Part shown: piece after piece, positions 8,973 to 17,103 of the stretch
Layout of the letters: every line of letters starts with the position of its first letter
How positions within the stretch are numbered: position 1 is the first letter of the stretch
The notes under the pieces: model-generated
What the model saw: only the letters and a program-made list of their open reading frames with translations
The model's database searches: none
Told to the model about the DNA's origin: nothing
Assembly (NCBI RefSeq): GCF_030020805.1
Contig: NZ_CP125098.1
Location: 3,309,501-3,373,500 of the forward strand
Source of the DNA: Paenibacillus sp. RC67
Lineage (GTDB): Bacteria; Bacillota; Bacilli; Paenibacillales; NBRC-103111
Length of the DNA stretch: 64,000 bases
Reading direction: 5' to 3'
Made by a program: the position numbers and the translations under genes

Positions 8973-11342
8973 ATGTTTTTAAACAATAAACGATGGTTTC
9001 TTGCAGTAGGCATAGCCATAGCAGCGGTTTTGGTATTTGCAGCGGTCTATAAATGGAAAGGGGAGGTGGTTCAGCTGAATCCACCTGACTATAAATCGTA
9101 TGTAGCCACGACCTATGATGAGTTAACTCAACAAATCGATTATAATGCTATGCGCAAAAGATTGAACGAGCCTCGCAGGCTTGCTTATTTTGCTGAGATG
9201 GCAGTAGATATGCATAAGCTGACCGGTAACGTGAAGTATGCTGAGCAAGCAGAGAAGACATTCCGTGTATTGATGGAGGAATGGGACGGTAACCCTGAGC
9301 TGTATAAAAAGCATGATAATCCCTTTTTTGTCGTAGAGCCGCTGCTTCATGTATATGAGCACCTAAAATCATTGGGCAAGCTCGCCGACGGCGACGAAGC
9401 TTTAATGCGCGCGTACTTGCCTTACGGGAACACCAGGCAAATGATAGATAACAATCAAGGCTTATCCCGAGCCGTAGGAGCCGCTGAGTCGCTGAGGTTG
9501 TTTCCGAACCATCCGGATGCTGCCAAATGGAAAGTCAACATAGACGAGTTATGGAATTATTGGTATGCGAACAAGGACTTGAACGAGAACGCAGGTCACT
9601 ACAACTCCATCGGATTAAAAGCGGTCATTCGATTAGCGGAACTTACGGGAAGGACGGAGCAGCTCCAAAACAGCCAGGTTCGCAGCATGTTCGAGCGTTA
9701 CCGTGATCAGCTGACGCCTACAGGCGCCATGCCGGAGTATGGTGATGATTATTTGGGAAATGAGTGGCAGACTTGGATCTATGTGTTTGAAGCTGCTGCC
9801 CGGATATATAATGATCCAACGTATCTGGAGGCCGCTAGGAAAACATTCGAATTCCATACGAGAAACTATCCTCTTAAATATGTTCCTGGATCCTTTGATG
9901 ACAATATGTGGTCGGTGGACAATCTATCGCAGATGGCCGAAGTGCTATTTATGCCCAAGTTGAGCCTTAATGCGAACGGTGCAGACGTTAGCAGTAAAGT
10001 AACGAAGCGCAATGAACCCGGCAATCCGGGAGCAGCCGATAAGCTGATCCTTGGCGCAGGTCGTGCACCTGGGATACCCTATGTGATGAGTGAGCTCTAT
10101 GGAAGAGGGTACCATTCTCATCCAAATCGGATAGGAGCGCTGATATATTACGAGGCAGGAAGTGTGCCATTGTTTCACGGCTTGACAAGGCATAATCGTT
10201 CGGCCATGGATGCTAATGTAGTGGCATTGCTACCTCCAGATGAACCGTATCCTAATACGGTGGAAATACCCAAACCGGGGGAGTGGCAGCATGAGTCAAT
10301 ACCAGTCCGCGGTCTAATAACTGGCTCTTTACAGGACCAAGAGAGCTTCACGCTGGATATGATCACGCTCCGACTGGCAGCAAAGAAGAACTTTACTTTT
10401 ACCATTGATCATTTACGGCTTGAAGGGCCTGCAGGTGTGAAGATCATTGATGACTTTGAAGCGTTGGAGCAGTGGGAGCGCAGCGATAAACCATACTCGC
10501 TCGGTACGAACGGTACGGAAGGGAATCATACTTTAAACGTTAATGTAAAGCCTGGAGCCAGCTTGTTTTATAAAAACAAAGGCTATAAAACGACTTTTAG
10601 CTTGAAGGATTACACAACAATCAAATATGATTGGACCTATATAGCACCCGATAAGATGGATATAGATTTCATATTCCGAATATCAGTAAAACCAATGGTT
10701 GGCGTACCAGTGGATGTTGATTTTTACCCGTCAGATACGAATCTGGTACCGCTTCTTAAGGAAGCAAAAGCAGAATCCCGCCAGAAGGACAGCTATGGGC
10801 TCATCCGTATGGATGAATACTATACGTTCGATAGCAAGCTCACACGAAAAATGGTTCTAACGGAGGAAGGAGTGCTGGTACAGGTAGATGAGCTGCAGCC
10901 AGGATCACAGGCGGCAGGTTATTCAGCCGGTCCACTTTGGAATCTGTACACTATGGGGGCGCGAGGAACGAATTGGTTCGACTCCCAAGGCGAAGCGAAA
11001 AGCTGGTATAAGCTCGATGGAACCGAAGCTGCGGATAGGAAATCGCTGCTCGTGTATTACGCCCAATCGGAAGGAAGGACCTTCGATGCATTGAACGTGC
11101 CGATGAACAGCGGGATGAAACCGTTCACGACCTTTGCGAAGCAAGTGGTTACTGCAGATAAACCAATACGCTTTGTTACGGTACTCGTGCCGCATAGCAC
11201 TAATGAAGCTGCCGCAGAGATTGCTTCTTCAATACAGGTGGATGATGGAGCAGAGGCTACCCAAGTGATGCTTAAGCATTCCGGTCACACCATCAAAATT
11301 CACATTGATTCGTCAATCTGGAATGTAGAAAGAGCTAAATAA
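8973..11342 (+). CDS. Membrane-anchored heparinase II/III-like polysaccharide lyase
   Basis: Protein of 789 residues; GAGAGGGGATAGT precedes ATG 8973. Residues of about 8-27 form an N-terminal hydrophobic anchor. Residues of about 40-340 look like the alpha/alpha toroid of polysaccharide lyases, with ENAGHYNSIG as a candidate catalytic Asn-His segment. The RGYHSHPNRIGALIYYE segment recalls the heparinase II/III Tyr-His metal-site strand, and the rest is beta-rich, as in that fold. It would cleave uronic-acid polysaccharides at the cell surface, giving the unsaturated oligosaccharides that the GH105-like enzyme next door would use. The exact lyase family and substrate are not certain. Confidence 0.65.
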   Translation: MFLNNKRWFLAVGIAIAAVLVFAAVYKWKGEVVQLNPPDYKSYVATTYDELTQQIDYNAMRKRLNEPRRLAYFAEMAVDMHKLTGNVKYAEQAEKTFRVLMEEWDGNPELYKKHDNPFFVVEPLLHVYEHLKSLGKLADGDEALMRAYLPYGNTRQMIDNNQGLSRAVGAAESLRLFPNHPDAAKWKVNIDELWNYWYANKDLNENAGHYNSIGLKAVIRLAELTGRTEQLQNSQVRSMFERYRDQLTPTGAMPEYGDDYLGNEWQTWIYVFEAAARIYNDPTYLEAARKTFEFHTRNYPLKYVPGSFDDNMWSVDNLSQMAEVLFMPKLSLNANGADVSSKVTKRNEPGNPGAADKLILGAGRAPGIPYVMSELYGRGYHSHPNRIGALIYYEAGSVPLFHGLTRHNRSAMDANVVALLPPDEPYPNTVEIPKPGEWQHESIPVRGLITGSLQDQESFTLDMITLRLAAKKNFTFTIDHLRLEGPAGVKIIDDFEALEQWERSDKPYSLGTNGTEGNHTLNVNVKPGASLFYKNKGYKTTFSLKDYTTIKYDWTYIAPDKMDIDFIFRISVKPMVGVPVDVDFYPSDTNLVPLLKEAKAESRQKDSYGLIRMDEYYTFDSKLTRKMVLTEEGVLVQVDELQPGSQAAGYSAGPLWNLYTMGARGTNWFDSQGEAKSWYKLDGTEAADRKSLLVYYAQSEGRTFDALNVPMNSGMKPFTTFAKQVVTADKPIRFVTVLVPHSTNEAAAEIASSIQVDDGAEATQVMLKHSGHTIKIHIDSSIWNVERAK

Positions 11343-11386
11343 AATAAAACGGCCTATTCGCGAAGAGCGAGGAGGCCGTTTTATTT
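11342..11386. terminator. Bidirectional terminator between convergent lyase and GH105 genes
   Basis: A perfect 14-bp stem (AAATAAAACGGCCT with AGGCCGTTTTATTT) surrounds a 17-base loop that contains a further TCGC/GCGA pairing. A/T tracts on both sides let it work in both directions. Confidence 0.9.
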
Positions 11387-11420
11387 GTTCTTTTAAAGGA
11401 AAAGCTTGCTAATCGCAAAC

Positions 11421-12467
11421 CTATACATATTCCGCCAACAGCATCAATGCCAATCCTTGACCGTATAATGTATCTTTGAACGGAATGAGATTATAGTCCT
11501 CGATCGTCTCTTTTACTGGAGTGCCTCCGGATACGCCGCTTACTCTGCCTTCCTCGTCAATCTTACCAATTAGTGCTGCAGTGGTACGATTGGCTGCTTC
11601 ACGATACTTCTCATCGAGAAGTCCACATTCGATTGCCTGAATGATTCCTGCGGCAATACCTGCGCTCCCGGATGTCTCCTCATAGAAGTCCGAACGATCC
11701 ATGACCGTATGCCACATTCCATTCTCATTTTGAAAGTGGAGCAATCCAGTCATAAGACGAACATATCGTTCTCGGAGGTCGGATGAAACATCAACTAGAT
11801 CAGCTATGCATTGCATAATGGAAGGGAAGCCCAGAGCTACCCATGCGTTGGCGCGGGTCCATCTGGCTGCTGACATGTGATCGCTTGCGCCGCAGTTCCA
11901 CCCGTGGAAAAGGACACCGGTTTCATCATCCTGCAGCAAACGAAGGTGAAGATCCAATTGCTTAAGTGCCTCTTCAGCATAGGATTTGGAATGAAGCATT
12001 TTGGCTGCTTGAGCCAGAAACAACACGGCCATATAGACCGTATCGGCCCATACTTGCTCTGGAAAAACTGCATTTTCCGTGACTGTATGTTCCAAGGCAC
12101 CTTCTCTAGTACGAGGTGCCTTATGCAGTAACCATTCCGCAGTTGCAAGGACATCTTCCTGGTAATCATCACTCGGATTCATGTTGTGCAGGGTAGGCAG
12201 GAGGGTGAAAGGGGCTGTTGAATTAACGGTTCTTTGGCTAAATGCTTTCTCTCGATTGCGAACTGCCCAATCGGATAAGTAATCATACAGTTCCTTGCGG
12301 TCCGATTTCTCATAATATCGTAAAATGGATATCACACCGACCCCGGGAATCCAATCCCACAGGTTGACATTCATACGTGTATCCGTGGATTTACCGGAGA
12401 TCATGAATGCATAGACGGATGCTGCTTTAGCTCTAGCGAGCTCGGAAGAAATAGCGTAGGTTTGCAA
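11421..12467 (-). CDS. GH105/GH88-type unsaturated uronyl hydrolase
   Basis: The frame is open from TTG 12482, but the GGAGGG there is better read as the ribosome binding site for TTG 12467, seven bases on; this gives 348 residues. Motifs of the YteR/UGL alpha/alpha-barrel are visible: NLWDWIPGV, the VWADTVYMA segment with the catalytic Asp, RWTRANAWVALG, and HTVMDRSDFYEETSGSAGIA. These enzymes hydrate and remove the 4,5-unsaturated uronic acid left by a polysaccharide lyase. No signal peptide is present, so it is cytoplasmic. It faces the lyase gene across a shared terminator, and its promoter shares the AraC-type half-site. Confidence 0.8.
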   Translation of the reverse strand: MQTYAISSELARAKAASVYAFMISGKSTDTRMNVNLWDWIPGVGVISILRYYEKSDRKELYDYLSDWAVRNREKAFSQRTVNSTAPFTLLPTLHNMNPSDDYQEDVLATAEWLLHKAPRTREGALEHTVTENAVFPEQVWADTVYMAVLFLAQAAKMLHSKSYAEEALKQLDLHLRLLQDDETGVLFHGWNCGASDHMSAARWTRANAWVALGFPSIMQCIADLVDVSSDLRERYVRLMTGLLHFQNENGMWHTVMDRSDFYEETSGSAGIAAGIIQAIECGLLDEKYREAANRTTAALIGKIDEEGRVSGVSGGTPVKETIEDYNLIPFKDTLYGQGLALMLLAEYV

Positions 12468-12504
12468 GTAAAGTCCCTCCAAGTATAAGGTGTCATTCCC
12501 CCTT

Positions 12505-12578
12505 ATTATATTAAATAGGTTGAGTGCATACTTTCGGCTTGTTGTTAAAATTTATAGGAATATTGCGGACCTGACAAT
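12505..12578 (-). promoter_or_regulatory. GH105 promoter with AraC-type half-site
   Basis: On the minus strand TATAAT is at 12510-12505. The sequence GCAATATTCCTATAA begins at 12566, and its CGCAAT starts 57 bases upstream of the -10 box. The distal half-sites of the 12847 and 8973 promoters start 57 and 58 bases from their -10 boxes. Thirteen of 15 bases match the 12847 copy. The second half-site, 21 bases closer, is weak here. Confidence 0.5.
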
Positions 12579-12651
12579 TTAATTCTAATAACAAGTCTTG
12601 TATAGAATGCGAAAGTTAACGCGAGACAACCGTTTACTTATTCTTAAAGAT

Positions 12652-12741
12652 AGCAATATTTCTATAATTCAGCGCAATATGAATAAAGAATCCGTGACTC
12701 GGCTTTGTTATAATGAACGTATAAGTGTAAAAGCGCTTTCA
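12652..12741 (+). promoter_or_regulatory. Binding-protein promoter: AraC half-sites, extended -10, cre site
   Basis: AGCAAT (12652) and CGCAAT (12673) are 21 bases apart, and TGTTATAAT (TATAAT at 12709-12714) lies 36 bases after the second. Downstream, TAAAAGCGCTTTCA at 12728-12741 matches a catabolite-responsive element in 13 of 14 positions of TGAAAGCGCTTTCA. The layout suggests activation by the AraC protein and roadblock repression by CcpA when a preferred sugar is present. Confidence 0.65.
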
Positions 12742-12846
12742 TGTAAAAAGCGTTAAAGCTTAATTGTATGTTTTTTATAGGTAATCAGCATGTCGCTCCA
12801 TCACAACAGCAATATTTTTATGAATGACTAAGGGGGAAAGAGATTT

Positions 12847-14145
12847 ATGAAAAAGAAACTATCTGTTGTACTAACCTCGTTGACTGCATTAAGTATGCTG
12901 GCAGCATGTTCTGGTGGGAAACCTGCCGAAGAAAATGTAAGCAAGGCTGCGCCGCAAGCCGAAGCCAAGCCGGTAACCATTAAAATATACCAGTGGGTAG
13001 CTGTATCGGATGATCAATGGCAGCAGCTATTCGTCGAGCCGGTTAAAAAGAAATATCCTCACATTACATTAGAGCAAGTGGTTCGAGGCAAAGGAACCAA
13101 TCCGGACGAATTGGTTGCATCCGGAGAATTCCCGGACATTTTCTCTATTTCAAATGATGTTCGATCCTATACAACCCTCGGATTAACGCAGGACATGAGC
13201 CAGCTTATGAAAAAGGAAAATATCGATATGAGCAAATTTGATCCCGCTTTTACCGAAAGAATCAAGTTAGACGGACAACTCTCAGCCTTTCCTTTTTACA
13301 GCAGCCCTACTGCTTTATATTATAACAAAGATATCTTTGATAAATTTGCTGTACCTTATCCAAAAGATGGGATGTACTGGGATGATATTATCAACCTAGC
13401 CAAACAAGTAACAAGGCTGGATGCTGGCTTCCAATATAAAGGATTGCATCCTCAAAGCATTTTTGCGATGAAGGGCGGCTTGCCGATCGATCTGTTAGAT
13501 GCCAAGACAGATTCGCCTATCATCAATAATGATCAATGGAAGCAACTGCTGACTTTATATTCGAATCTCATGACAATTCCAGGGAACGAACCGAAGGGTG
13601 GAGCCTTTGCCGATGTAGTTAACACCTTCGTGAAGGACAAAAATACGGCAATGGTCATTTCTAACATGATGCCTTCGCTGCCGGAAGCAACTAAAAACGG
13701 CTTAAACTGGGATATGGTTCAGCTACCAAGCTACAAAGGCTATGATGGCCTCAAGGGCTTAGGGGACACAATGTATATGGGTGTGAACAAGGTCAGCAAA
13801 AACCAGGACGATGCCATGAAGGTTCTTTCTGTACTAGTTTCAGATGAAGTACAAACATTGATGGCCAAAAAATATGGATTTTACCCCGTGTTGGCTAGCA
13901 AAGCCGTTAAAGATTCATTTGGTTCGGAAATGGACTTCCTGAAAGGCAAAAACGTGCAGGCTATTTATAAAGGTCAAATCGCTCCGTATATGCCAAGCTC
14001 GATGTACTCTAACCACGCTGACGTTAGAAAAATTTTCAACGGTAAAGTGGCGGATGTCGTAGCTGGCAAAAAAGACGTGAATACCGCACTTCGGGAAGCG
14101 GACGAAGAAATTGCCAAGATCATGCCACAGATTAAGCAGAAATAA
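12847..14145 (+). CDS. Extracellular sugar-binding lipoprotein of an ABC importer (orphan)
   Basis: Protein of 432 residues with a lipoprotein signal peptide (MKKKLSVVLTSLTALSMLAAC, Cys at about residue 21) and the fold of family 1 solute-binding proteins (segments such as FPFYSSPTALYYNKDIFDKF and MYMGVNKVSKNQDDAMKVL). A GGGGGAAAG ribosome binding site precedes it. It would capture an oligosaccharide outside the membrane. No permease or ATPase gene lies nearby, so it must work with a transporter encoded elsewhere or act as a ligand supplier for sensing. It shares its upstream region with the GH105 gene and probably the same AraC regulation. Confidence 0.85.
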   Translation: MKKKLSVVLTSLTALSMLAACSGGKPAEENVSKAAPQAEAKPVTIKIYQWVAVSDDQWQQLFVEPVKKKYPHITLEQVVRGKGTNPDELVASGEFPDIFSISNDVRSYTTLGLTQDMSQLMKKENIDMSKFDPAFTERIKLDGQLSAFPFYSSPTALYYNKDIFDKFAVPYPKDGMYWDDIINLAKQVTRLDAGFQYKGLHPQSIFAMKGGLPIDLLDAKTDSPIINNDQWKQLLTLYSNLMTIPGNEPKGGAFADVVNTFVKDKNTAMVISNMMPSLPEATKNGLNWDMVQLPSYKGYDGLKGLGDTMYMGVNKVSKNQDDAMKVLSVLVSDEVQTLMAKKYGFYPVLASKAVKDSFGSEMDFLKGKNVQAIYKGQIAPYMPSSMYSNHADVRKIFNGKVADVVAGKKDVNTALREADEEIAKIMPQIKQK

Positions 14146-14165
14146 TAATCAACATGATATATCCT

Positions 14166-14200
14166 AAAGATTCAGTCCATAGGGCTGAATCTTTTGTTTT
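14166..14200 (+). terminator. Terminator of the binding-protein gene
   Basis: AAAGATTCAG (14166-14175) and CTGAATCTTT (14185-14194) form a perfect 10-bp stem, followed by a T-rich tract. Confidence 0.85.
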
Positions 14201-14368
14201 TATATTAATATGAAATTGGGATCATGTCAGGGGTATTTTATAAATATAATCATTGTTTCCTTTACTTGATTGAAAACGCATATGGTATATTTTGGATAGA
14301 AACACAAAGGGGATGATCGATTTCAATAAGATCCGAAATGGATACGGGGCAGAATTGAACCGGCTTAA

Positions 14369-14536
14369 ACCACGGCTTGCCTAAGTGAACTCGAGCTTAG
14401 AAAACTCAACCAACTAACCGACGCCTGTGAACAAATATTTGGAATGGAGATTGATCTGGAGTGGGCGTTTTATCGAAACAAGCTGTATCTTCTTCAATGC
14501 AGAAGCATTACAGGACAGCACGTTCGTTGGTCTTAA
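14369..14536 (+). pseudogene. Fragment of a PEP-utilising ATP-binding domain enzyme
   Basis: After a stop at 14366 the frame encodes ELRKLNQLTDACEQIFGMEI followed by DLEWAFYRNKLYLLQCRSIT and then a stop. This matches the end of the N-terminal ATP-grasp domain of PEP synthase/rifampin phosphotransferase-type proteins, where (I)EWA...LYLLQSRPIT is the typical ending. Everything before and after is missing, so it is a remnant of about 55 codons without a start. Confidence 0.55.
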
Positions 14537-14575
14537 GCGCTTGCGTACCCATAAAACCATGAAAGGAAGTGCCAC

Positions 14576-15400
14576 ATGTCTGTCGTCATTACTGGAGCGA
14601 ATGGAAAATTAGGTACTTTGATAATAAAAGAACTGTTAACTAGACTACCGGCAGAGCAGATCATAGCTTGTGTCAGACAACCTGATAGTGCTCAATCTAT
14701 TGCTGCTCAGGGAATTGGAGTAAGGTTTTGTGATTATGATCAGCCCGAATCACTTTCAGTAGCTTTCGCGGGAGCAGATAAGCTGATGTTTATATCCAGC
14801 TCTCATCATGATGATACAGTACGTCTGAGCCAGCATGAACGGATCATTGAGGCCGCGAAGAAAGCACAAGTTCAGCATATTTTATACACAAGCTTTGCCT
14901 ACGTGGAGCGAGGCTCGATATCATTAACTCAAATGCATTTAAGTACAGAGAGAGCTATTGCTGCATCTGGAATACCCTATACTTTTCTGCGGAATGCTCT
15001 GTACACTGATTTTGTCGGTGCTCTTGGCTTGAATTCGGCCATAGCTGAAGGAGAAATGGTCGTTTACCCAGGTGCTTTGAAATTCAATACGGTAACTCGT
15101 GAGGATCTTGCACTCGGCATCGCTGCCGTTCTTAGTGAATCAGGTCATGAAGGTATGAGCTATGAGTTAACGGCTTCACAGCTATGGACATTCGATGAAT
15201 TGGTGGAGGTACTGTCCATTCATACCGGAAAGCGAATCGCACTCCGTCAGGATAACCAGATTCAGAACTGGATCTTCGGTTTTCTCAATAAGATTGATAC
15301 GTCCTCAACATCAACGGATTTGGAAAAAATTATGGGAAGACCGGTCACTTCCTTGAAAGATAGCATTCAAAGAATTTTGGAGGAAGCGAATGGCAGCTAG
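14576..15400 (+). CDS. NmrA-like NAD(P)-binding oxidoreductase (QOR2 type)
   Basis: Protein of 274 residues; GAAAGGAAGTG precedes ATG 14576. VVITGANGKLGTLIIKELL is the N-terminal dinucleotide-binding loop, and the TSFAYVERG and GIPYTFLRNALYTDF segments are typical of NmrA/HSCARG-like atypical short-chain dehydrogenases such as NAD(P)H:quinone oxidoreductase 2. It is cytoplasmic. Its last 11 bases overlap the next gene, so the two are coupled. Substrate unknown. Confidence 0.8.
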   Translation: MSVVITGANGKLGTLIIKELLTRLPAEQIIACVRQPDSAQSIAAQGIGVRFCDYDQPESLSVAFAGADKLMFISSSHHDDTVRLSQHERIIEAAKKAQVQHILYTSFAYVERGSISLTQMHLSTERAIAASGIPYTFLRNALYTDFVGALGLNSAIAEGEMVVYPGALKFNTVTREDLALGIAAVLSESGHEGMSYELTASQLWTFDELVEVLSIHTGKRIALRQDNQIQNWIFGFLNKIDTSSTSTDLEKIMGRPVTSLKDSIQRILEEANGS

Positions 15401-16118
15401 TATAGCAATTGTAACGGATATTCATGGTAATAGTGCAGCTTTACGCGCAGTTTTGGAAGATATGGATAAGGAGTTTCAAATCGATCATATATACTGTATA
15501 GGGGATATGGTTGGGATTGGTCATGAGACAAATGAAGTTCTGGAGCTTTTATTTACTCGAAACGATATTTCATTTGTCATTGGCAATCATGAAGAAGCGT
15601 TTCTCAATATTATTCATGGTGAAGCAGCAGGTACTTCAAGCGAAGAAAGACGACACCATCAATGGCTCGTCTCCCGGATGGATAAATCTTATATCTTGAA
15701 ACTAATGGAATTACCTAAGTCATTAACAGTTGAAATAGAAGGAAAGCAATTATTGTTACTGCATTATCATCTGACCCATGACAATACATTTCTTCCTATT
15801 GACTCTGAACCTTCGGGTGAAAAGCTGGAGAAGCTTTACCCAAATACGCCTGCCAACGTCATCTGCTTTGGTCATCATCACCCTGTACATTTCTTTGAAA
15901 CAAACAACCGACTTTTCTTGAATCCGGGCTCATTAGGTTGTAATCATAAACCATTGGCACGTTACGCGGTTCTTCATATCGCTGAAAAAGTGGAGGCAGA
16001 GTTGAGGGAAGTACCTTATGATAATCAGGCATTTTTACTTCAATACGAGTTACTAGGTGTACCAGACAAAGACTTCATTTTAAAAGTCTTTCATGGAAAT
16101 CAACATTTGAATTTCTAA
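15390..16118 (+). CDS. Metallophosphoesterase family protein
   Basis: Protein of 242 residues; TTGGAGGAAGC precedes ATG 15390. The calcineurin-like metal motifs are complete: DIHGN (residues 10-14), GDMVG, GNHEE, LLHYH and GHHHPVHF. The NPGSLG segment near the end is typical of the YfcE/YmdB-like, ApaH-related group. It probably hydrolyses phosphodiesters or phosphomonoesters in the cytoplasm. It is translated from an overlap with the preceding oxidoreductase gene and is followed by a terminator. Confidence 0.85.
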   Translation: MAASIAIVTDIHGNSAALRAVLEDMDKEFQIDHIYCIGDMVGIGHETNEVLELLFTRNDISFVIGNHEEAFLNIIHGEAAGTSSEERRHHQWLVSRMDKSYILKLMELPKSLTVEIEGKQLLLLHYHLTHDNTFLPIDSEPSGEKLEKLYPNTPANVICFGHHHPVHFFETNNRLFLNPGSLGCNHKPLARYAVLHIAEKVEAELREVPYDNQAFLLQYELLGVPDKDFILKVFHGNQHLNF

Positions 16119-16147
16119 ATTAAAGTAACTACATATCAGAACTTTTC

Positions 16148-16178
16148 AAGAGAGGGTGATCGAGGACCTTCTCTTTTT
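16148..16178 (+). terminator. Terminator after the phosphoesterase gene
   Basis: AAGAGAGGGT and ACCTTCTCTT pair over ten bases with one wobble, followed by a T run. Confidence 0.8.
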
Positions 16179-16300
16179 GAATAGGGAATGTCTGAAAACA
16201 GTCATGAAAGTTACGTCAAAATGGATATAGTTTCTGTTACAATACAGTCAGGATAAGTTACAATTGGGCCAATCCATATGAATAGAGAGGTTTTCATGAC

Positions 16301-16960
16301 ATGTTCAGAAACAATCGAGCATTCGTTACATGGACAGTTATTCTGATACTATATCTCTTCTATGTAATGTATAAGAATTTCATGTACGATCCACAAGCCA
16401 CGGAATTCTTGCAGCACAAAGCAGGTCTTAAGAAAGTGGTACAGCTTCCCATATGGCTGAAGATCATGTATGTTCATGTTGCATTCGCATGTATGGCTAT
16501 GATATCGGGTGCTCTGAATTTTTCGCAAAGTTTGCTGATACAATATAGAAGGTTTCACCGTATTAACGGCTATGTATACCTTATCTCTATTATGCTTGTG
16601 GACCTAACTTCAGGCTATATGGCTCCATATGCGACCGGCGGCAAGATCAATAGCATCGCATTCAACTTTTTGAATTTGATATGGCTGGTTTTCACTGTTG
16701 CAGCCATTGTACAAATCAAGAAGAAGCGGGTTGTCAAGCATCGCAAGTGGATGATAAGAAGCTATTCGCTTTGCTTTACTAACCTATTTATTCATCTTAT
16801 TACAACTACTATGCATCGCGGGATAGGACTGGCTTACGAAACGAGCTACACCATAGGTGTATACGGTTCTATAATTTTGCTGCTTATGATTTCCGAGATC
16901 ATTATTAGGATGTGTGGTCCTGTATCCAATAACGCTTTTCCTACAAAGAGATTGAAATAG
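16301..16960 (+). CDS. DUF2306 membrane protein, copy 1
   Basis: Protein of 219 residues with about six hydrophobic segments. The DUF2306 pattern is clear: Y-VHVAFACMAMISGALNF, HRINGYVYL, SGYMAPYATGG, and HRKWMIRSYSLCFTNLFIHL. It is closely related to the minus-strand protein at 24047. The His residues in the helices could bind heme or metal, but no function is established. It is a single gene between terminators. Confidence 0.85.
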   Translation: MFRNNRAFVTWTVILILYLFYVMYKNFMYDPQATEFLQHKAGLKKVVQLPIWLKIMYVHVAFACMAMISGALNFSQSLLIQYRRFHRINGYVYLISIMLVDLTSGYMAPYATGGKINSIAFNFLNLIWLVFTVAAIVQIKKKRVVKHRKWMIRSYSLCFTNLFIHLITTTMHRGIGLAYETSYTIGVYGSIILLLMISEIIIRMCGPVSNNAFPTKRLK

Positions 16961-16968
16961 AGGTCAAG

Positions 16969-17000
16969 AAGCTGTCGGAACTTTATCCGACAGCTTTATT
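16969..17000 (+). terminator. Terminator after the DUF2306 gene
   Basis: AAGCTGTCGGA and TCCGACAGCTT form a perfect 11-bp stem with a short loop, followed by a T-rich tract. Confidence 0.9.
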
Positions 17001-17017
17001 ATTTATCGATTTTCTAC

Positions 17018-17047
17018 TTGGCTGCCAATCGCAAAGAACGGTATAAT
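17018..17047 (+). promoter_or_regulatory. Putative promoter of the sulfatase pair
   Basis: TTGGCT (17018-17023) and TATAAT (17042-17047) are separated by 18 bases, upstream of the 17104 start. The AraC-type half-sites seen at the lyase genes are absent. Confidence 0.5.
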
Positions 17048-17103
17048 GAAGGAGTTATTGGAAATGAAAGCGATTTTACTAGGCTGATAGGAGGCATTGA
17101 CTC

